Origin: Eutypa lata
Lineage: Eukaryota; Ascomycota; Sordariomycetes; Xylariales; Diatrypaceae
Reading direction: 5' to 3'
Length of the DNA: 64,000 nucleotides
NCBI GenBank assembly: GCA_022661535.1
Contig: JAKULF010000013.1
Coordinates: forward strand, 1,178,001 to 1,242,000
Below the pieces are notes generated by a model. The model ran no database searches. It was not told where the DNA came from and worked only from the letters and a program-made list of their open reading frames with translations. The first letter of the stretch is position 1, and the number at the start of each line of letters is the position of its first letter. Of the stretch, positions 1-10,773 are shown one piece after another. The position numbers and the translations under genes are program-made.

Positions 1-371
1 CCCCCTCCCTCCCCCCTCTCCTCCTTGCCCTCCTCCTCCTCCTCCTCCTTCTCCTCCGGCTGACGGCGTGCCACCGCTGACGACGACGACGAGGAACTAA
101 ACTGCCGCGGCGAAGAAGCAGAAGGGGACAGCGCCAGCCCCTCCAAGGACGACTCGGACTCGAAGCACGCCACCTGCACGATCCGCGGCGCCAGCAGGTA
201 CTCCCAGATCTTGAGGCGCAGCTCGGCCGGCAGCTGCGCGAAGAACAGAAAAGTGGACGATCCCCCGTGCGCGCTGCCGGTTGCGGTCATATGCTGCGCG
301 GCGCGGGAGTCCAGCCCGTCGTCGAAGACGCGGAACTCGAGCCAGAAGTTGGAACGTGTGTGCGCTGCCAT
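1..371 (-). CDS. 2EXR-domain fungal protein, N-terminal part (cut by window edge)
   Basis: Reading leftward from an ATG at 371-369 the frame stays open to the window edge (about 123 codons). Residues of roughly 43-66 read FFAQLPAELRLKIWEYLLAP followed by RIVQV. This is the signature of the 2EXR domain (F-x-x-LP-x-E-x-R-x-x-IW), found in large fungal families of unknown function and often compared with F-box proteins. Two further N-terminal motifs fit: an aromatic-rich start and a strongly acidic poly-Glu tract encoded by a (TCC)n run at 38-51. The C-terminal part lies outside the window. The start is the first ATG of the open frame. The domain call is by motif; the function is unknown. Confidence 0.7.
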   Translation of the reverse strand, partial: MAAHTRSNFWLEFRVFDDGLDSRAAQHMTATGSAHGGSSTFLFFAQLPAELRLKIWEYLLAPRIVQVACFESESSLEGLALSPSASSPRQFSSSSSSSAVARRQPEEKEEEEEEGKEERGEGG

Positions 372-1365
372 TTTGGGGGGTTTGAGATGAGATCAGGGTT
401 TAAGTGGAGCGGATAAACGCCTACCTAGTAGTTAGGTGAGGGATTAGGTAGGTAGGTAGGTAGGGAGGGAGTATATAGTAAGATGTGTATGTTGATGGGA
501 TTTAAAGGGGTAGATTTATACCAACGAGTGAGTGTTGAGTGTATAAGTGAGTGAGTGAGTGAGTGGGTTGGGCGATATTCTGAAAAGGGGATAACTACTA
601 TGTATGTAGGTGGTGGACAAGGAGGGGTGACCCAATATTATTATTACTATGTAGTATTATTATATCTCAAGAACCACCGATAAATGAATGCAGTTGTAGT
701 GCGGTCGTACAAATGATTTCAACACTTAAAAAAAAAGCGGTGTGGAAGAATGCAGAAAGAAAAATTCAATGGCTCAAAATATTCCTCAAGTTCTCTTGAG
801 TTGATGGTTCGATGGTAGGCATGTTTTTCCGCTGAAAGGTTATCGTAAAAGTTAATAATGACTGGTTGGCTTTTTATGGAATGGATGTCGTTGGTTGCAA
901 CGGTACATACCGGAAGATATGACACGTACTTGTTCGTGTAAATCGGCACAATCGAACCAATAGAAAACCGCTAGGATATCGCAGTCAAAAAGCAATTTTT
1001 CTTGCGACGAGTATTATATCAGACTATTCGCAGCGAATCCCATTTGTTAACGGTGAGAAGTTATAGTAAATTGTACAATTTGAAGGATTATGTGAAATGT
1101 TCAAGTTCGATGATATTCGTCATACTTGTTACTCATAATAATGTACATACTACCCATATACAGTTTTCCCCCTTTTTGTTTGCAGAGTGGCGACGGGTCC
1201 GGTAGTCTAATATGTAGACATATACAATGCAGTAGGAGGAGTGAATGCTTTTGCTCTTTTCCCGTCCGTTTTACACAACCGCTGATTAATACGCTGATTA
1301 ATATATGCAAAGAACACCGGTGAACTTGAAAACAAAACTAGTATCACATGCTTCCCAAACTTCGC
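372..1365. other. intergenic, no gene seen
   Basis: This is the promoter side of the 2EXR gene and the 3' side of the next minus-strand gene. It holds a (TAGG)5 microsatellite at about 445-464 and a GTGA-type run at about 547-565. Short open frames here have neither fungal coding style nor recognisable motifs. Confidence 0.6.
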
Positions 1366-2378
1366 TTATTTCCTCTTCTTACCCGTGATCTCGCATATCG
1401 GCAGAGCAGTTCCCCCAGCGGGACCACGTTTTATACCGCCAAGCAGCCAATCCGTGAGACCTACCACCTTAGCGCCGACGCCCTTCTCCCACTCCCCGTG
1501 CTCGTCGACATGCTCGATGGTATGACTTATAATCTTGCCGTCCCTGTCGAACTCGAATATGAACAGTCCCGTGAAAGGTTTCTTGTCGCCCTGACTGATA
1601 GAGCCCCTCAGCGCCTCGTCTAACTTGTGCTCGCCCTGCTCTGCCAGGCTCAGGTCGTTGTCCTTGGACTTGTTGGAGGCCGTCCGCCATTTCACCACCA
1701 GCTGCTCGGTGCACGCGCCTGCCCTCCTCGGCGAGAAGTGGAGCGGCTGGTTGACCATGCGCTCCGACAGGATCTCCAGCTTCACGTTGCCGATGATCGG
1801 GACCCGGTTCCACGCTATCGGCGAGGTCCACAGCGCCGCGATGTAGGCGACTCGGCCCGATACCACGGGGAGGTACGGGTGCGTCGAGGGGAAGAGGTGG
1901 AGCGAGATGTTCGGCGATAGGATCTCTTGCGGTAGGGGGGATTGCAGAAGGGTGGGTAGTCGCTCTTGTAGTATGCGCAAAGCTTTGTTGGTCTCAAGTT
2001 AGCTAGGGGTTGTGGTTGGTTATACGTAAAATATTTAAGCCAAAAAGGGAGGGGATAGTCTTTACTTTTACCGAGGTTTAACTTGCGCTCCTCATCCGGT
2101 TGCATTGGCTTCTTGCCCGCTAGATCGAACCGGGCGGTAGACGAATTGAACCATATCGGAGTGAGGTCTGGTTGCGACTGTGGGACTACTCGAAGGGTGT
2201 TAAGGGATTGTAGCGCTGGGGCGTTGGCGCCTGATATTGGAGTCTTTGTAGAGGCCGGAGACGAGGTCGCGATAGAACTTATAGTAGCAGTACCTAGGCA
2301 AGGCAGCCGGCGTATGGCTGCCCCTGTATTAACAGCGGCATTGCATGACGATCGGAGGGCGCTGCTTGGAGGGGACAT
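1366..2378 (-). CDS. Mitochondrial-type protein with a C6orf136/DUF2358-like domain
   Basis: Two exons, complement(1366..1982, 2072..2378), give 307 residues. The 89-bp intron (GTAAAAGTA...CTAAC...AACAAAG) is the choice that keeps frame and joins KLNLA to LRILQERLP. An alternative donor at 2025 breaks the frame. Residues 1-45 are rich in Ser, Ala, Thr and Arg with almost no acidic residues, like a mitochondrial leader. The second half carries HLFPSTHPYLPVVSGRVAY, then VKLEILSERM, a VKWRT strand and FIFEFDRDGKIISHTIEHVD. This order (LEILS, W-R strand, FxFDxDGxIxxHxxE) matches the NTF2-like fold of the C6orf136/DUF2358 family. The biochemical function of that family is not established. An in-frame stop lies just upstream of the start. 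It is divergent from ypt1. Confidence 0.65.
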
Positions 2379-3819
2379 GTGTCCGCGGCCTCGATGGCAG
2401 AGGGGTTACGAGCTTTCATAAATTCATGTAAGAGAGAGGGGAGGGAGGGTCAAGAAGGTTGTCTTGTTGCTACTAAGTTCGATCTGCGCTTGTGTATCAT
2501 GAAGGATTAAAAAAAGAAAGGGAATTTCAAGATACTATGATGTAATTGAAGGTTTGGTTTATTTATAGTGTAAGTTAGGATCTCTTCTTTTTATACATAA
2601 AAATTTCAAACGTTGCACCTGAAGATTTCGGTAACTGCATCGCATGATTATTCGGGTAGCCTCGTATGTAAAGTCACCGGTAGCTTGGGGCAGTTTTTGG
2701 GGCTATCCTTGGCTATCTTAGGGACATAGTGGGGTGGAATGATGACCCCGGCAGGTGTCCGGACTCCCGGATTCGACACATGTCCCACTATAAACCAGCC
2801 AACCAACCCACTGATAAGTAAACCAACAAAATTTATTGTGTCCAAACAGTTGAACTTGAATGTTTATTAAATGTTGTAAGAATGTAAATTTTAAGTTTGA
2901 AAGGTAAATACTCTAAGTAACCACTTAATACTTGATATTTGGTACTTATCAGATTTACATTCAGTAGGTAATTGGATAATAGCTGAATACTTGGGATATT
3001 TTGTCTATGCAAATGCATATTCACTTGCTTTTCCCAAATATCTAACTGTGGCATATGTTAGATTGACGTCATCTCTTAGTATTGTGAGCTGACTCTGTCT
3101 TTGTGTTCCGCTGCCCTTGTGGCTTCCTAATGTTAGAATGAAAGGAAGCAAGTCAAGTGACATGATACAGATCTTTCTGTCTAGTACTGATAACTACATA
3201 CACTGAGTAATGTTTAAGTGAACCAATTAAAGAAATGACTACCCACTGATATGTAATGCCACTTGGCCCAGATGCATCTATTTTTGTCTACATGAAGTGA
3301 CTGGAAGTGATAGGGCATTGAGGATTAACGGACGATGGATAGAATTGTTAATTGGCAGCTGTTGCAGCAGTCCCTCACCTGATCGCAGATGATGACCTCG
3401 GAGTTTTTGATAAGGATAAGAACACAAAGTACCTTCAGCTGCACGGCCTGCACGGGCTAACAGCACAGCCTAATCCACTTTAACGAAGTCACAGACCACC
3501 CCCAACTAGGTATAGTCCCTGTGTGCCTGCGCCTTCTATCTTCTATCGTACCTAAACTAATCCATCAACGACAACGGCGGCTCCTTTCCCTTTCAACATC
3601 CATCCTTACTGCCTACCTCATCACCACCTACATCATCATCTCCCACCAAGAGATTCTATAAACGAATTCATCGGTTCTTTTGTAACCACCCTCGGTTTAT
3701 TTTCCCTCTCTGGATTAACTTTATTGATTAATTCTCCTTTTGCTTGTCCTTGCTTGCTTTAACCTTCCCTAAGTAGATAAACCTATACCAGGTTGTAGCG
3801 CATTCACATAGCAATCAAG
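2379..3819. promoter_or_regulatory. divergent intergenic region upstream of ypt1
   Basis: About 1.44 kb separates two genes transcribed away from each other. The segment 2500-3300 is A+T-rich with no supported gene. From about 3480 the + strand becomes pyrimidine-rich (runs of CTTTC, CATCC, TCCCTC), which is typical of the promoter and 5' leader of a highly expressed fungal gene and fits ypt1. Small open frames at 2648-3054 show no coding style. Confidence 0.5.
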
Positions 3820-5054
3820 ATGAATCCCGAGTAGTAAGTCTCTCATATTCAATACCTACCCTATCGCATACCTATGAGTAGATAATACTATCGACGATGG
3901 CATCAGTACTAACCACTTGACTACAGTGTATCCCTCACCCCTCGTTTTCTGATTAGTCCGCCTTTCTTGGTTATTCCACCTTCACTTTCACGATGCCTTC
4001 CTAATAACAATCCCTGAACCAAATCATACAATACCACAACAAAAAAGCAAAACACACCTATCCAATAGTATCTACATCTTCATAATCATCAACCATGTCT
4101 CTCAATCAGGGACCTCCCTCTGGTCTCCGGGCGGAGACCCAGGCCAAGCTGAGACATGTTCTCGAGGCTCCCGACAACAAGAAGCTGACCGCCGACCCTT
4201 CTAGATACGACTACCTCTTCAAGCTTCTCCTCATCGGTGATTCCGGTGTTGGAAAGTCTTGTCTTCTCTTGCGATTCGCCGATGACACCTACACCGAATC
4301 CTACATTTCTACTATCGGTGTCGACTTCGTATGTCACCGCACTTTCTCACTTTCGCACTTTCGCGACGTACCCCGGTACCTGCTGGCTCTTTTCCGCTGA
4401 CGATTAATAGAAAATCCGAACTATTGAGTTGGATGGCAAGACGGTGAAGCTGCAGATTGTAAGAAACCTCAATATGAATCTCACTTCCACCTTACTATGC
4501 TACTTGCTAACTTTTGGCTTTTATTACAGTGGGACACGGCTGGCCAGGAACGATTCCGAACTATTACTTCGTCTTACTACCGAGGTGCTCACGGCATCTG
4601 TGTGGTCTACGATGTCACCGACATGGACAGCTTCAACAACGTCAAGCAGTGGCTGCAGGAGATCGACCGATACGCCACCGAGGGTGTCAACAAGCTGCTT
4701 GTAGGCAACAAGAGCGATATGTCAGACAAGAAGGTCGTCGAGTACACCGTTGCGAAGGTACGACACCCCATACCGACTATTCCTGCCTTGTTTGGATTGC
4801 TACAATACATTCACTGAAAGTTTTCTTTGTATGGAAGAACTGACTTTGTTTTCTAGGAGTTTGCTGACAGCCTCGGCATCCCGTTCCTCGAGACCTCGGC
4901 CAAGAACGCTTCCAACGTCGAGCAAGCTTTCTTGACCATGGCCCGGCAAATCAAGGAGCGCATGGGCTCTCAGGCCACCACCAACACCAAGCCTGGTGTT
5001 CAGGTCGGCCCCGGCCACAGCGTCTCCAACTCCTCTGGTGGCGGCTGCTGCTAG
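3820..5054 (+). CDS. ypt1: Rab family GTPase Ypt1/Rab1
   Basis: Five exons, join(3820..3830, 4205..4328, 4411..4458, 4530..4757, 4857..5054), encode 202 residues. The product is the Rab1-class GTPase that acts at the Golgi in ER-to-Golgi traffic and in autophagy. Visible motifs are the P-loop GDSGVGKS (15-22), effector Thr40 in STIGVDF, WDTAGQE (62-68), the guanine motifs NKSD and SAK, and the prenylated C-terminal pair Cys-Cys. The first exon has only 11 bases (ATGAATCCCGA); the 374-bp intron uses GTAGTAAGT and TCTAG, which restores the MNPEYDYLFK start. Donor choice matters: splicing three bases later, at GTAAGT, would create a stop. A second ATG at 4095 gives an in-frame alternative N-terminus (separate entry). 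The 3' neighbour converges from the minus strand, 2.3 kb away. Confidence 0.97.
4095..4204 (+). other. in-frame coding-like extension inside ypt1 intron 1 (possible alternative first exon)
   Basis: The last 110 bases of ypt1 intron 1 begin with an ATG that has A at -3 and run without a stop, in frame, into exon 2. They would replace the MNPE start with about 38 residues beginning [16 protein letters not shown] and ending DPSR before YDYLFK. Codon use (AAG, CTG, CTC, GAG, AAC, GAC) looks like highly expressed fungal coding sequence, and the 60 bases before it resemble a 5' leader. An isoform from a second promoter is an inference. Confidence 0.45.
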
Positions 5055-7394
5055 AGAGTACATCCTCATGACGATACCCCCCGATATGACGGCGTTCTCA
5101 CATATCCCCATCTTGATTTCCGTGGAACGGGACTGGCAAATTACAGGCATGCAAAGGTGGTCAGGATGGCAAGGTGGGCTGCGGTTTAGTTGTCGCTTTT
5201 GACCTCCGATAGACGAATTCATGACCACTTGGATCTTTTTCCGTAATAATCAATCAGCATCGACTTTTATTATTTTTCTTGTCCCGCCGACAGAAAACCG
5301 TTCGTTGATGTAAACAGGGAACGGGATAAAACCCCCTTTTTTCTCTCCCACCCTGACATGTGAGAGCGGGGGTTCATGATAGAGATCTTGAGGGGGGAAA
5401 CTATTCTTTTTCATATCCCTAAACTAGATCCGGCCCCCTTTTCCTTCCATAATGCGATTATACTATTAATGATCCAAACAAATGAAGCACACTTCACCTG
5501 TTCTTTGTGTATTGCATTAGAGATCTGTGCACGTGGTTCGAAATTGGCAATTCTGGGTGACGGATGGGAGATGAACTTTCAACGTTGTCTTGTCGTGTGT
5601 TGTCTGTGTGTCTGTATTTTTGTGTGTGACTTCGATGGACGAGATTTTCGTGGAAAGAGGGACAAGGAGAGAGATATGGAGGAAACATGTGGGGACAGAC
5701 TTGAGCGAGCATGAAAGCGAGTGAGTGAGTGGAGTGAGTGATGGATGGATGATGGGTCATGGCCAGCTACGAAAAAAGATAAATTGTGCCTTTAGATTCT
5801 CCCTCCTTTTCTTCTTCGCGCTCGCTCTCTCTTTCTCTCGCTTCTAGTTAGCTAGTCTCGTCATCATCCGTCCGTAATCCTTCTTTCGGCATAGGTACTT
5901 CTTGCACATCGGGGATTCCGTGGTTACTTATACTTAATTATAAAGGGGCTTGTCTAAAGTTTTACTTCGTCTTATTTGCATGTAAGGCAAGCGAGCAACC
6001 AGAGCGAGCTTTTGGTGTTGTGTGATGTGTGATATACTTTTGAGATGAGATGATTGCCTCTAGACCGTTTACGTCACTGTTTGCTTATGTCGTGTTCATG
6101 ATCTTCTGTTTTATGTCTTATCTCTCTAGAGCATGTATTCTCAGGTGTACTGCCTGCATTGTATGATGTGGTAAAGCGTAGGTTAGTTAGGTGTTCCTTC
6201 GCGTATCTCGTTCCGCCCATTCATTCGTCTTCTATCTATCTATCATGTCTACTGGATACCATTACCACGCCGGGACTATTGTCCTTTGAATGTCAAGTGG
6301 CTCGGGCCCTATATGTCTAAGGATATCTAATGCCAAGGAGAAGAATAGAAGAAAAAGGTTTTCACACCTCTCACCTATTTGATGATCATATGTCCGTCCT
6401 ATCCTATCCTGTCTTGTCACGGTACTGCCGTCCTGGTCTCTTGTCTGGTAAAAATGCTGAAATGTGTTATACGTTGTACACGGCCCTCTTCTACACGGTG
6501 AGAGGGCTCACTTAGTTGTTAGTCTTCATGACTAAGAACGAGCGGGGCGGGTTCCTAGAAACTCGGGATTTAAAAAAATATAATTAAAAAAAAAGGGGGG
6601 GAGGTTGAGAACGGGAGTTTAGTCTGGGTAGGATAGGGTCAGAGCAGGGCCTTGGAATTTACTTAACAAAGAATACATATATAGACAAGTCGTTACATAT
6701 GCATACAACGGGATGAAAAGACAAGTATGTCAATATACAAAAGCAGTCTATTAAAAATACACACATATGTGGTCGATTCTGATGATAGGTTAGGTTCCCT
6801 ACCTACTCGTCGAGAGACAACTTGCCTATCATCCGAACCTGCCCACCCACCAGTGGAATGCGGTCTTACTACATATATTCAAATACAATAACATACAAAT
6901 ACATTTAAGATGTATATCTATCTACCGAAGAAAATAATGGTTGTAAAAAGCACGAAATAAAATAGAATACAGAGAATAATAATAGTAATACTTGGGAACG
7001 CGGCATTCCCCTTATTAAGTGAGGACCATCTCTCAATGTTAAGTAGTTGTGTGGAGAAAAGGAAAGAGTATTATACCGAACTAAAGTCGTTCACGCGTGA
7101 CTTATCAGTCCAAATGAAGGGCGAGCAAGCCCTCTAAGGCTGAAATGACACCTGGATGGTTAGGTTCAAGCATTGTTGCAAATCAAGGAGGGACATAACC
7201 CCTTCCCCCAACCCTAGAACAGCATATCCAATCCGATATTGCCAGCAGCCCGAAAGCAGATAATCGGGAGAAAAATAGGATAGAGGCACAACACATTCAA
7301 CGGCTACCTAGGTTGGGAGGTGGGTAGGTAGACAGGTAGTCCAAAAGCCAAACCCAGCAACGACGGCAACAACAACGACAACGACAACGCTCAT
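5055..7394. other. convergent 3' intergenic region, no gene seen
   Basis: This region lies between the 3' ends of ypt1 and the minus-strand gene that ends at 7395. The first several hundred bases are probably ypt1 3' UTR. There is a GAGT-type run near 5720-5745, and TC-rich stretches at 5800-5850. The 112-codon frame at 5376-5714 is opposed by an 88-codon frame and reads as low-complexity translation of TGTGTG/GTGAGT sequence. I support no gene here. Confidence 0.5.
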
Positions 7395-10300
7395 TCAGTC
7401 ACCCGTACTAAGCCCCAGAAACCTCAACGCCTTCCGGCTATTCTGGCCCTTCCGAACCTCATGTTTCTTCTTCATGAAGAGCGGCATGTACCTGCGCTCG
7501 TCGGCCGCGAACCGATCATCCTCATCATCGTCCTCATCGCCGTCGTCATCAGAGGCGTCGAAGAAAGAAGCGGTGCCTGGGCGCGACATTCGTATCGATA
7601 GCCTCTTGTTGCCGTCCTCGTCTAGTTCTCTCCCGAGGAGGCTCCGGAGTTTCGCTTTGCGGCTTTGTGTTGTTTTGGTGGTCTTGTTGGTGTTGGGGCT
7701 GTTGCTATTGCTGTTGCTGTTGTTGTAATTGTGGTTGTGATTGTGGTCGTTGTTGCTACTATCATTCTTCGTCGTCCCGTCTGCGAGCAATGCATCAGAT
7801 ACAGGAGGTCCAGAAGGCGTCGCTGGTTTATTTTCGCCCTCTATGTCATGATCGATAAGAGTGGAAGTAGAAGCTAGCTCTTGGAACCCCATCATCACCG
7901 CTGCACTGTCAAGTGGCGTGTATTGAATCGTCGTGTTTATAAGCGGTGATTGTGCAAAACGTCTACTGCTGCTGTTGTTGCTATTATTCGAACCGTAGCC
8001 AGCAACCCAGCTATCAATCCCTTCCGGAATACATGCGGTCCTCGTCGGCGCCCCATCAGGGATGTAGAAAGACGAACGATCAACCAGACTCTTCCACACT
8101 GCTGCGATGAACGTCGCGATCTCTGATTCTGTAGCCGAGGAGGTTATGATGAAGTTGGCTTTAGAGAAGGAGGGGACAACTTTCGGAGACTTCGATGACC
8201 CCCGTGTAGTAGTAGTAGTAGTCGTCGTCGTCATCGTGGGCGTCTCGAGCCCCTTAGTGATCCCGTTCCCGTATCTTAGTCGTCCGAGATCGTCAGTTTT
8301 GTCGTCTAGGATCCCTGCTACTTTTAGGATATCGCTGCCGATTAGTTCTTGCAGCGCGAGTACGGTGGAGAGATGCTCCGGGGGGTATTCCAGGAGCAGG
8401 AATCCCGTCTCGGTGTGCACGGCCATGTACGTCTCGAGGAATGGGATGATCGATGTCGCCAGGAGGCGTGGATCCGAAGAGAGATCACCTGGTGGTGTCT
8501 GGTCGGGAAAGGGCTGAGCTGCAAAAGCTCGCTGGGCGTTAACAATGAGATATCTAAACCATTCAGTTAATAGTGGCTCAACCAGCGAGATATTCTGTTC
8601 ATAGAGCAACGTACCTCAGATCGAGCCGTCCGCTCCGAGTCATGCCCTTGGGTTTCGTGCCAAGTTTCTCCAACGAGCCCCTCAACGCAGATAGGAACTC
8701 CTTCTCAACGCCGTCCTGCGCCCCTATAGCCAGTATCAAGTCGACGCCTCGTTTCTGTTCCCCAAACTCGCCTAGTTCTAGTTTCCTCTTGCTGAATACC
8801 GGCTGCCAGTCTCCCCTGATCTCAGAGATGGACGGAAACTCCGGTTGTCGTTGTTGTTGTTGCTGTTGAAGAACGACATCTCCCGTTAAAGGGGGGAAAT
8901 AGATCCATAGGGCTGATCGCAAAGTATCTTGGATTTCGATGGCCGTACGGCAGGTTGTTATGTTGAGCTCGTAGAAGCGCTTATTTAGTGGTGGTATTTG
9001 TGGTGCGGCGTGTTGTGGAGGGGGTGTGTATGCTGGTGTTGGTGGTATCGGTGGTTGGATTTGTGAGGTCGGAGCTTGGACCCCTCGCTTTGGTGATTGG
9101 GTGGTGCATGAATGCAGATAATCTCCATGCGATGCGAAGGGGTCGTATTCGTCTGCGTCAAGTTCATACAGGGATTCAGCCCCCCTTGTTCCAATATCGG
9201 ATTCCTGCCTCGTGCATCTACGAGGCGCGGGCTGCTTAGGGCTTGGGTTTCTTGAGATTTCAGGCCTGTCCTTCTTCTCGGGCTCTGGAACTGGACAACC
9301 TGGTGCTGAGATGGATTGAGGTCGTGGCTCCTTTAAATCACGAAGGATACGTTCTAATATCCGATCTGGCTTCGCCTCCTTAAAATGTATAACCATATCT
9401 TCCACCATGGGTAGTACTTCTTGAAACGACGTGTCACCAGAAGCTGAATCTCTGTCCCAGAATGTGGGTGATGTTCCAGGTTCGTCCGTATTCGACCCCT
9501 TATCAACGTAGTTATTCTCGGTGTAGGTGGAATGGTGCACATAGTCGTTTCGCATATTCGTCGACTGGTGGGAATATGATGACAGTCTCCTATTCGACCT
9601 CGTCAAAATGAGTGGAGAAGGTGGACCACGTCGACGTGCTGATTTAAGCGAGGTGCTCGTGACCTTGCTCAGCCTTTTCGACCGCGAAGTTCGTCTTCTG
9701 TGTGAGTTCGGTATGTTTTGATTCCCAACATCCAAGTTCGACGAGCCTGAGGGATGGATGTCGCAGAGCGAAATATCCCTGTTGAGAACCGGACTAGCGT
9801 AAAGATAATCGACGGATCTTAACCCCCGAGCAGAGAACTTCGAGTTAAGGGGCCGGACGTCGATCAGGCATGCCTCTCCTATTATTACTGGAGTAGCTGG
9901 CGCTGATTCAAACGTTATGGATCGTGGGGTGAGCGAGTCGTAGCTGGGTGGCGCGCCAGACCGGTACATCTCATCCGAGAAATCTGAGGAATGTGATTCA
10001 TCAAGAGCATCATCTAAGATATCGTTAGTCGAGATATGAACTTATTTGTTAGCGTGGGAAGAAGCTAGTGGTGAGGCCAATTTACCTGAGGCTCTAGAGA
10101 AGCCAGAACTGGGAGTATCTGGAACAATATACAGTCGACGAATAGGCAAGCTCCGACTCCGCCTGAGGATGGGAATCATAAGATTGAGCTCAGTGGTCGA
10201 CTGTAGAGACTCGGTTCTACGATCCAGCGCATCCGCTGCTCTCATGGCTTCGTATATTGGGTTACTCGGAGGTTCGCGGCTCTGGTCATGGTTGTCCTCC

Positions 10301-10773
10301 TCATGGCTCGTACACTCTGGTTCATTCGATGCCGGTGTTGGATATGATTCTGGCGTCGCCTGAAACGCTTGACGTAAACCCTCAACTCCATCGCGTATAA
10401 TGTCGTTGAAGAGATGTTCTGCTTTCGCGATCCCCCCTTTCCCATAGCGTTCGCTAATGGCAGTGATGCATTTCACCCACGCCGATGCCGTTCCTCCATT
10501 CATGAATACCAGCCGTCTCCTATTCGGTGTTGACTCCTTAAGGAAGGAATAGGCCCTTTCTGCTCGCGCATTGCATGCTTCGTGCACCCTCAAGATATAC
10601 GATTCGGGACTGAAAGCTGAGTTGTGGGTCTCTTCTGGCATGAATTTCTCATGCTCTGGCAGCACTAATATATCTGGTGAACTTGGGAGTAGCTGGCATT
10701 GTGTCGAGAGAATGTCTTGTGAACCTTCAAATGCAATTAAGCCACCCCGATACCTAGATGTTTCCGCCATCAT
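7395..10773 (-). CDS. Large fungal protein of unknown function with low-complexity regions
   Basis: Three exons, complement(7395..8553, 8615..10013, 10086..10773), encode 1081 residues. Introns of 61 bp (GTACGT...TTAACTGA...TTTAG) and 72 bp (GTAAAT...CTAACG...CTTAG) keep the frame exactly; the joins read RLDLR-YLIVNAQ and FSRASD-DALDES. The N-terminal 230 residues are predicted globular-helical. Residues about 250-560 are Ser/Pro-rich and disordered. A more conserved-looking core follows (RFYELNITTCRTAIEIQ, then RSALWIYFPPLTGDVVLQ, and GVDLILAIGAQ through LLLEYPPEHLSTVLALQ). The C-terminal third has Thr, Asn/His and Asp/Glu homopolymer-like runs and a basic tail. It resembles the proteins often labelled 'gastric mucin-like' in sordariomycete genomes; that label carries no function. 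No signal peptide or membrane segment is seen. Confidence 0.8.

Noticed and set aside
445..464. TAGG repeats (also 11860 and 47982) as telomere remnants
   Set aside because: The fungal telomere unit is TTAGGG; these are TAGG microsatellites.
2025..2026. Donor at 2025 for the DUF2358-like gene (43-bp intron)
   Set aside because: The length is not compatible with the downstream frame; the 89-bp intron is.
3832..3840. Donor GTAAGT as the end of ypt1 exon 1
   Set aside because: With the only acceptor that joins to YDYLFK (4204) it creates an in-frame stop; the donor three bases earlier restores the conserved start.
5376..5760. Opposed open frames of 112 and 88 codons after ypt1
   Set aside because: Low-complexity TGTG/GAGT sequence, no motif, and inside the expected 3' region of ypt1.
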